Assembly: GCA_016283075.1 (NCBI GenBank)
Contig: JAEEMF010000085.1
Coordinates: 1-45,109, forward strand
Length of the DNA stretch: 45,109 bases
From: Bacilli bacterium
GTDB taxonomy: Bacteria > Bacillota_I > Bacilli_A > RF39 > UBA660
Direction of reading: 5' to 3'
In this document: in pieces, positions 39,244-45,109 of the stretch
How positions within the stretch are numbered: the stretch's first letter is position 1
Layout: each line of letters begins with the position of its first letter
Program-made: the position numbers and the translations under genes
The notes under the pieces: generated by a model
Seen by the model: the letters and a program-made list of their open reading frames with translations, nothing else
What the model was told of the DNA's origin: nothing
Database searches by the model: none

Positions 39244-39272
39244 ATTGTATCGTACATTTGTTCGGTAATCAA
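39244..39272 (-). promoter_or_regulatory. Predicted promoter with SOS-like box in spacer
   Basis: TTGATT (39272-39267), 17-bp spacer containing CGAACAAATGTACG, TACAAT (39249-39244). Confidence 0.55.
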
Positions 39273-39301
39273 GTACTATTTTAAAATTTTTTAAAAAATA
39301 A

Positions 39302-39329
39302 AAAGTGTTTACATTTTTTGTAAACACTA
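39302..39329 (-). terminator. Rho-independent terminator
   Basis: AGTGTTTACAAAAAATGTAAACACTTTTT on minus strand. Confidence 0.7.
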
Positions 39330-39989
39330 CTTATTATTTCTATTTAAGAATAGCTTTTTATTTCCATGGAATTTAGTACATTCTAGTATCTTATCATTCT
39401 CATCAAAGTATGTTGACATGTATGTACCATACTCTTCAAAACCTAAATTATGCATAAGACCACATGACCCTTTATTATCGGTTGCAGCACTCGTATAGAT
39501 ATCAGATATTTCTACTTCATTAAACATAAAATCTACTACTTTAGTACTAGCTTCTTTACCATATCCTTTGTTTTGATAATCTGGATCTATATACCATCCA
39601 ATATCTCTTATTTCTGGAGTAGTTTTATATTCACTATTTGGCTGGCAAGTAATTTGTCCTATTACTGTATCAGTATCCTTTAAGAATATACTCCATGTAA
39701 AGATATCTGAGTTTTCTTTATTTTTAATTCTTTCTATTTTTCTACTATAAAATTCTTCTTGGATATTCCAGTTATTAAATCTATCCATAAATAATTTTCT
39801 TGCTTTTTTTAAATCTTCTATTTTATCTTTTCTAAGACTATTCTTATCAAAAATAAAATTTGGAGTAGGAAAATACCATTTATTAACATTTTCATCTTTT
39901 AATATTTCCCATAATCTATATTGTTCCTTCATAGTAGGAATTAGTAAATCTAACCTTTCAGTATGAAGATCTTTAGACTCTAGTTTCAT
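39327..39989 (-). CDS. GNAT-family N-acetyltransferase
   Basis: 'ERLDLLIP...IGWYIDPDYQNKGYGKEASTKVVDFMF'. Confidence 0.88.
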   Translation of the reverse strand: MKLESKDLHTERLDLLIPTMKEQYRLWEILKDENVNKWYFPTPNFIFDKNSLRKDKIEDLKKARKLFMDRFNNWNIQEEFYSRKIERIKNKENSDIFTWSIFLKDTDTVIGQITCQPNSEYKTTPEIRDIGWYIDPDYQNKGYGKEASTKVVDFMFNEVEISDIYTSAATDNKGSCGLMHNLGFEEYGTYMSTYFDENDKILECTKFHGNKKLFLNRNNK

Positions 39990-40908
39990 ATAATGCAAGC
40001 ACCTTCTCTTTCATCTTGTTTATTTCTTCTAAATCACTTTCTATAGACCCCTTTATTTCTTTCATAAGCATCTTAGATTTTCTGTATTCATTTATTCCTT
40101 CATTATAACTACTAATTATCTCATTTTTATCTATATTATGTTCATTAGTATATAAAGCATCACAAACATCCATAACATCATTAAAGTTATATCCAATAGT
40201 AGTTGTTAAAGTAGTAGGTACTAAAATCATATTCCCTATTCCGTTTATTAAATTAGCCTTATATCCAATTATTTTATAAATAGCACAGTTAGTTACATCA
40301 TACCCTATTAAACTATCTTTATATGGAACAACTATTATCATGTGATTGCTTAACTGTTTAAAATAGTCTATATATGGTAAGAATATAGAACTTTTTTTAT
40401 TTTCTACTCTTTCATGGTAATGAATGCAATTACTTTCAAAAAAGTTTTTAAATACTGGAGATACTGCTCCGCTTATGGGAACAGCTTTAATATTTAATTC
40501 TTTTAATAAATCATAAAGAAATACCGCTTCATTACGACAGCATCCTTTACCGTATAAAATATTTAACCCCATCTTTGTTTCTAATTCATTTTCTGGATTA
40601 ATACTATATTCATAAAAACCGCCATAAGAAAACACTCCTGAATAAAGCATTTCACCTAGTAAAGTTAATAAAGTAACTTTATCTAAATTTTTATTTAAAT
40701 ATTTACTTATCTTTTCAAGAACCTTTTTATATAGCAATATTATTTCTTTATTATGTTTGATATCTACACATTCAAACTCATGAAATAATGTTGCTTCTAA
40801 ATTAATTTTTTGAATAAGAAATTTAGCCCTAGATGAATCAATCTCTTCCATATCAGGATACCTTGGTAAATCTATATATCCTTTTGGTTTATAATTAAGA
40901 TTTTTCAT
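39973..40908 (-). CDS. Transglutaminase-like superfamily protein (putative Cys-His-Asp)
   Basis: 'GKGCCRNEAVFLYDLLKELNIKAVPISG' ... 'NHMIIVV' ... 'GYDVTN'. Confidence 0.5.
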   Translation of the reverse strand: MKNLNYKPKGYIDLPRYPDMEEIDSSRAKFLIQKINLEATLFHEFECVDIKHNKEIILLYKKVLEKISKYLNKNLDKVTLLTLLGEMLYSGVFSYGGFYEYSINPENELETKMGLNILYGKGCCRNEAVFLYDLLKELNIKAVPISGAVSPVFKNFFESNCIHYHERVENKKSSIFLPYIDYFKQLSNHMIIVVPYKDSLIGYDVTNCAIYKIIGYKANLINGIGNMILVPTTLTTTIGYNFNDVMDVCDALYTNEHNIDKNEIISSYNEGINEYRKSKMLMKEIKGSIESDLEEINKMKEKVLALYETRV

Positions 40909-40937
40909 AGTATATCTCCTAATTTCATAATAACAAA

Positions 40938-40963
40938 AAATAAAAGTGGTGTAAACCACTTTT
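40938..40963 (-). terminator. Terminator after NCS2 permease
   Basis: AAAAGTGGTTTACACCACTTTTATTTTTT on minus strand. Confidence 0.65.
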
Positions 40964-42314
40964 ATAATGCTTGAAATATAAAACTTATTATAAATAATAA
41001 ACTAAATATATATATTATAGGTGATATTTTCTTGGCATTGCCAGTAAAGATATTAACTATAACATAACTTATAAAACCAAACTGAATACCAGTAGTAATT
41101 GAATAACTAAAAGGCATCATTATAATTATAAAGAATGCTGGTACACTACATGCTACATCTTTCCAGTTAATAGAACCTACATTTTCTATCATAGATACAC
41201 CTATTACAATAAGTACTGGTGCAACTGCTGCCATAGGAACGCAGCCTATTACCGGAGATAGTAGTAGTGATAAACCAAAGAATAATGCTATAAAGACACT
41301 TGTTAAACCAGTTCTTCCTCCTGCTTCTATACCTGCTGAGCTTTCAGCATATGTAGTAACATTACTAGAACCTAGTAGTGATCCTGCAAGTGATCCTACT
41401 GCATCAGCAAATAAAGCTTTTTCTAAATTAGGAGGCATATTGCCTTCACTATCGAGTTTAAAGATACCTGCTTTTTTACCAGTACCAATAAATACCCCTA
41501 TCGTATCAAATAAATCGGATATTGCTAAAGTAAAAATAGTCATTACTGCTATAAGTATTCCAGCTTTAGCAGTAAATAATCCCGCAAAATCTAGTTTTAA
41601 GAAAGTACTTGATATACTAGGAAGTACTGTATAATTAGAAAAATCAGGAATTTTTGTTACTCCCATAGGAATACCTATTAATGTAGTAAGAATAATTGTT
41701 ATAAGATATGCTCCTTTAACTTTTTTAGTAAGAAGAATAATTACTATAACAAGTCCTATTAAAGCAAGTATTGTACTTGCACTATTAAAATTAGCTAGTT
41801 GTGGTACTACTCCTATAGCAAATCCATTTTCTAACTTATCTGCGCTAAATGAAATAATACCTGCATTTATTAAACCTATATAAGTTATAAATAAACCTAT
41901 TCCTACTGTTATAGCTTCTTGTAAAAATACTGGTATTGCTTTTATAATCTTTTTTCTTAAACTTGTAACAGTAATTAGTACATTTATAAAAGCACAAATA
42001 AACACCATTGCAAGAGCCTCTTGCCAAGTAAAACCTAGAGAACCACATATTGTATAGCTAAATAAACTTGCTATACCAATACCAGCACTTTGAGCATATG
42101 GTACATTAGCAAATATACCTAAAAATAAAGTACCTATTATACTTGTAAGTATAGTTGCACCATATACTGCTTCATATGGCATTCCTGTTAAAGATAGTAC
42201 TTGTGGATTTACAAAGATAATGTATGACATAGTCATAAATGTAGTAAGTCCTGCTATAAACTCTGTTGATACTTTAGTACCATTTTCTTTTAATTTAAAA
42301 AATTTGTTTAACAT
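40962..42314 (-). CDS. NCS2-family (AzgA/PbuG-like) purine permease
   Basis: 'EFIAGLTTFMTMSYIIFVNPQVLS', 'SSNVTTYAESSAGIEAGGRTGLTS'. Confidence 0.93.
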   Translation of the reverse strand: MLNKFFKLKENGTKVSTEFIAGLTTFMTMSYIIFVNPQVLSLTGMPYEAVYGATILTSIIGTLFLGIFANVPYAQSAGIGIASLFSYTICGSLGFTWQEALAMVFICAFINVLITVTSLRKKIIKAIPVFLQEAITVGIGLFITYIGLINAGIISFSADKLENGFAIGVVPQLANFNSASTILALIGLVIVIILLTKKVKGAYLITIILTTLIGIPMGVTKIPDFSNYTVLPSISSTFLKLDFAGLFTAKAGILIAVMTIFTLAISDLFDTIGVFIGTGKKAGIFKLDSEGNMPPNLEKALFADAVGSLAGSLLGSSNVTTYAESSAGIEAGGRTGLTSVFIALFFGLSLLLSPVIGCVPMAAVAPVLIVIGVSMIENVGSINWKDVACSVPAFFIIIMMPFSYSITTGIQFGFISYVIVNIFTGNAKKISPIIYIFSLLFIISFIFQAL

Positions 42315-42326
42315 ATAATCACCTAG

Positions 42327-42440
42327 TTAAAATATAATTGTAAGAATTGTTATAAGTGCAATATTTACTAGTATAGAAATAATTGCAATTATATTAAATA
42401 TATTAAAATTATCTTTTTCTTCTACCTTTTTTTCTTCCAT
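42327..42440 (-). CDS. Small single-TM protein (37 aa: MEEKKVEEKDNFNIFNIIAIISILVNIALITILTIIF)
   Basis: Not in ORF track; RBS AGTAGGTG 5' of ATG; stop 12 nt before permease start. Confidence 0.6.
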   Translation of the reverse strand: MEEKKVEEKDNFNIFNIIAIISILVNIALITILTIIF

Positions 42441-42447
42441 AATACAC

Positions 42448-43428
42448 CTACTTAGTTTTATATTTTAAAATACTAAATCCTTTCCCTGTAAGAACTATAT
42501 TATTATCGAATAAATCAATATTTTTATAAATACCACTAAATATATTTTTTACAGAGTATTTTCCTTTAGTATCAAAAACAATTAAAATACTTCTTTTTTT
42601 ATCATTAGCAAGTACATATAAATATTTACCATCACTTTCAATATCCGTAAATAAATAACTACTTAGTTCCATATCACTAGTAAAGTCTTTCTTTAAAGAT
42701 ACTTTACCTTCTAAAGAAGTAGATATTAGTTGTGGAGGGTCTATTTCATTTATTAAATATAATTTATTATTTAAATATGTCATCTTAGTATATTTATAAT
42801 TATATGAATCTATATCACTATAAATATATATTTCATTATATTTATCATCAAATGAAGTAATACCAAGTCCATCACTTGTTAAAGCTCCATCATAATGTAT
42901 GTTATTTTCTAAATTAAGATAAATTTTATTATCAATATTTATAAAGTCATATATCATATTACCACTAAATGGATATGTTTCTATAACTTCTAAATCTTTA
43001 TCATACTTAGTAATATTATTACTACTAATTAAATAGATATAGTTTTTATATTTAAGTAGTTTTCCATCTAAATCTATTTCTTTACTAATAAGTAGTTTTC
43101 CATTTAAATCATATTTATTTAAATAATACTGTTTATCATTTAAAACAGTAAATATATAACTATCACTTTCTTTTATAGCATCAGTAATAATCATATTATA
43201 GAAAGTGTTTTTTAATAAAGCACTACCTTCTTTATCATATTCTTCTATAAAACTATCTTTATCATTTTTACTTATAAAAATATAGTTATCTTCTTCGAAT
43301 ACTTTTATATATTCATTATCACTTTTAATATTATTAACAACTTCTGTTTTAACATTTATTCCTTTAAAGATATAGATAAATACTCCTAAAAGAATAATTA
43401 GTATTAATAAGGTTATTTTATTTTTCAT
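42448..43428 (-). CDS. Hypothetical exported/anchored protein, repetitive beta-rich (propeller-like)
   Basis: N-terminal TM, repeated short beta-strand-like segments; start at MKNKITLL. Confidence 0.5.
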   Translation of the reverse strand: MKNKITLLILIILLGVFIYIFKGINVKTEVVNNIKSDNEYIKVFEEDNYIFISKNDKDSFIEEYDKEGSALLKNTFYNMIITDAIKESDSYIFTVLNDKQYYLNKYDLNGKLLISKEIDLDGKLLKYKNYIYLISSNNITKYDKDLEVIETYPFSGNMIYDFINIDNKIYLNLENNIHYDGALTSDGLGITSFDDKYNEIYIYSDIDSYNYKYTKMTYLNNKLYLINEIDPPQLISTSLEGKVSLKKDFTSDMELSSYLFTDIESDGKYLYVLANDKKRSILIVFDTKGKYSVKNIFSGIYKNIDLFDNNIVLTGKGFSILKYKTK

Positions 43429-43462
43429 AACAATCCTACTCTCTAAACTTATTATAACATAC

Positions 43463-43489
43463 AAAAAAGGAAATATTACTATTTCCTTT
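43463..43489 (-). terminator. Rho-independent terminator
   Basis: GAAAGGAAATAGTAATATTTCCTTTTTT on minus strand. Confidence 0.65.
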
Positions 43490-44309
43490 CATCATATTCA
43501 TCTAAAAATGAATGTTCTACTCCATCCTTATGCCATCCTAGTATACAGTTCATATTAACATTGGTAAGTGCTGTAAATATATGATGGTCTACATCTGGAT
43601 TAGTTTTACGTAAGTTTTCTATTAAAGTTTTCATTTCTTTTCTTTTACTTAAAGATTCATCATGACTACTTTTCTCAGTAAAACGACACGCACAGTTTAT
43701 AAAAGTTAAATTATTATATTTTCTCCAAGAAATAATATCTTTTTCTTTAACAAGAATTAATGGTCTAATTAAATCAATTCCTTCAAAGTTATCTGAGTGT
43801 AATTTTGGCATCATTGTTTTAACTTCTGCGCCGTAGAACATAGATAGAAGTGTTGTTTCAATAACATCATCAAAATGATGACCAAGTGCTATTTTATTAC
43901 ATCCTAGTTCTTTAGCTTTAGCATATAAATGACCCCTACGCATTCTAGCACATAAATAACAAGGACTCTTAGATTCATCAAGTGATACTACTTCAAATAT
44001 ATTACTTTCAAATATCTCTATAGGAATATTAAGTATTTTAGCATTTTCTTCAATCATTTTTCTATTTAAAGAGTTATATCCAGGATCCATTACTACATAA
44101 TGTGCTTTAAATTTAAACTTACCATGTTTAATAAGTTCTTCTATACACTTAGCAAGTAAAAATGAATCTTTACCACCGGAAATACATACCATAACATTAT
44201 CATTTTCTTTAATAAGTTCATAATCACTTACAGCTTTAACAAATCTAGACCATATATCTTTACGATATTTAGTTATGATACTTCTTTCTATTTCCTTGTA
44301 TCTTTCCAT
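43479..44309 (-). CDS. TtcA-like tRNA 2-thiolation family ATPase
   Basis: PP-loop ISGGKDSFLLA, CxxC (SPCYLCARMRRG), GHHFDDVIETTLL. Confidence 0.88.
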   Translation of the reverse strand: MERYKEIERSIITKYRKDIWSRFVKAVSDYELIKENDNVMVCISGGKDSFLLAKCIEELIKHGKFKFKAHYVVMDPGYNSLNRKMIEENAKILNIPIEIFESNIFEVVSLDESKSPCYLCARMRRGHLYAKAKELGCNKIALGHHFDDVIETTLLSMFYGAEVKTMMPKLHSDNFEGIDLIRPLILVKEKDIISWRKYNNLTFINCACRFTEKSSHDESLSKRKEMKTLIENLRKTNPDVDHHIFTALTNVNMNCILGWHKDGVEHSFLDEYDERK

Positions 44310-44356
44310 AGTATCACCTCACTAACCGAAAGTATTTTATCATATATAAAAGGAAA

Positions 44357-44379
44357 AATCTAACAAAAGTTAGATTTTA
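44357..44379 (-). terminator. Rho-independent terminator
   Basis: AAAATCTAACTTTTGTTAGATTTTT on minus strand. Confidence 0.65.
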
Positions 44380-44765
44380 TTTATCTTCATCGAAATAGCA
44401 CCAGATGCTAAATTTCCAATAATAATTATTGGAAGAGATACTGCGTTATATGCAAGAAGTACTGGCAATACAAATTTATTATTTATTTCAAGTATTGCTA
44501 AATCAATAAACCATACCATCATTAATACTATAAAGTATAAAAATAAGGAGTCTAGCATAGCAAATACATATTGATAATATTTTTTAAACTTAAAGAATAT
44601 ATCTATAATAAGGATAAATAATATATAAAGTGCTACAACTATAATAAATGGTATAGGAAGTTTATTACACTGATTTAAATAAACCATATAAAGCATAATA
44701 ATACTTGCTAAACCTTTTACTAAAGCACTAACTAAAATTTTACTATTTAACTCTATTTTTTTCAT
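44370..44765 (-). CDS. Hypothetical membrane protein
   Basis: 131-aa ORF with about four TM segments. Confidence 0.6.
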   Translation of the reverse strand: MKKIELNSKILVSALVKGLASIIMLYMVYLNQCNKLPIPFIIVVALYILFILIIDIFFKFKKYYQYVFAMLDSLFLYFIVLMMVWFIDLAILEINNKFVLPVLLAYNAVSLPIIIIGNLASGAISMKINKI

Positions 44766-44810
44766 ATCATTACCTCTAATCTAAAACAATTATATCATAG
44801 AAAATTAAAA

Positions 44811-44838
44811 TTGACATTTATAAAGTTAATAGTATAAT
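44811..44838 (+). promoter_or_regulatory. Predicted sigma-A promoter
   Basis: TTGACA, 16-bp spacer, TATAAT. Confidence 0.7.
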
Positions 44839-44859
44839 AAATCAAAACATGGGGGACTT

Positions 44860-45109
44860 ATGATGACAAAAAGTAAGAAATTAAAATTTTATAGTGGAAT
44901 AGCATTATTTATTGCAACACTTGGTATGGCTACTATTGCTAAAACAGGTTATGAAGTAATAAATGAAGATCCAGTAGTAACTAGTTTTGATGAATTAGAA
45001 TTTCCTAAAGAAGAAAGTTTATATAAAAATATGAAACCATCATGTAAGATGGTAGAGTTTAATAAACCAGTAACTACACATGAAAATACTTTCAATAAAG
45101 GAGATTATG
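44860..45109 (+). CDS. Hypothetical exported protein, truncated by window end
   Basis: ORF open to end: MMTKSKKLKFYSGIALFIATLGMATIAKTGYEVINEDP... Confidence 0.6.
   Translation, partial: MMTKSKKLKFYSGIALFIATLGMATIAKTGYEVINEDPVVTSFDELEFPKEESLYKNMKPSCKMVEFNKPVTTHENTFNKGDY

Overview
AT-rich, mostly core-genome segment from a low-GC Firmicutes/Bacilli-like chromosome. Standard code 11 is consistent with the ORFs. Most genes lie on the minus strand. Recognisable blocks: ABC-2 exporter; rseP-cdsA-uppS; rpsP-khpA; gmk plus a hotdog thioesterase; an apparent priA-fmt-hyp-hyp-ruvA-ruvB-hyp operon; a DpnII-type (GATC) restriction-modification cassette; dacA; a RhuM/Fic protein; ffh; ddl-murF-hydrolase; pgeF-like; galE; nrdD-nrdG-dut; a Crp/Fnr regulator; an NCS2 permease; a TtcA-like protein; and two tRNA-Arg genes. 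The most interesting observations are: (1) a structured, terminator-ended leader/ncRNA between ffh and the rhuM-fic gene, with a pseudoknot-like fold and mutually exclusive pairings; (2) three LexA/SOS-like palindromes, each inside the 17-bp spacer of a predicted promoter (priA-ruvAB operon, the fic leader RNA, and a 113-aa ORF); (3) an unlisted 27-aa hydrophobic ORF with a sequestered Shine-Dalgarno and a predicted short convergent antisense RNA, resembling a type I toxin-antitoxin module; (4) a VanY-like protein that has lost two of three zinc ligands, followed by a truncated paralogue; (5) two exported paralogues sharing a leader and 5'UTR but with unrelated C-termini; (6) a perfect palindrome between nrdD and a divergent Crp/Fnr regulator. 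All calls come from reading the sequence; no database search or folding program was run.
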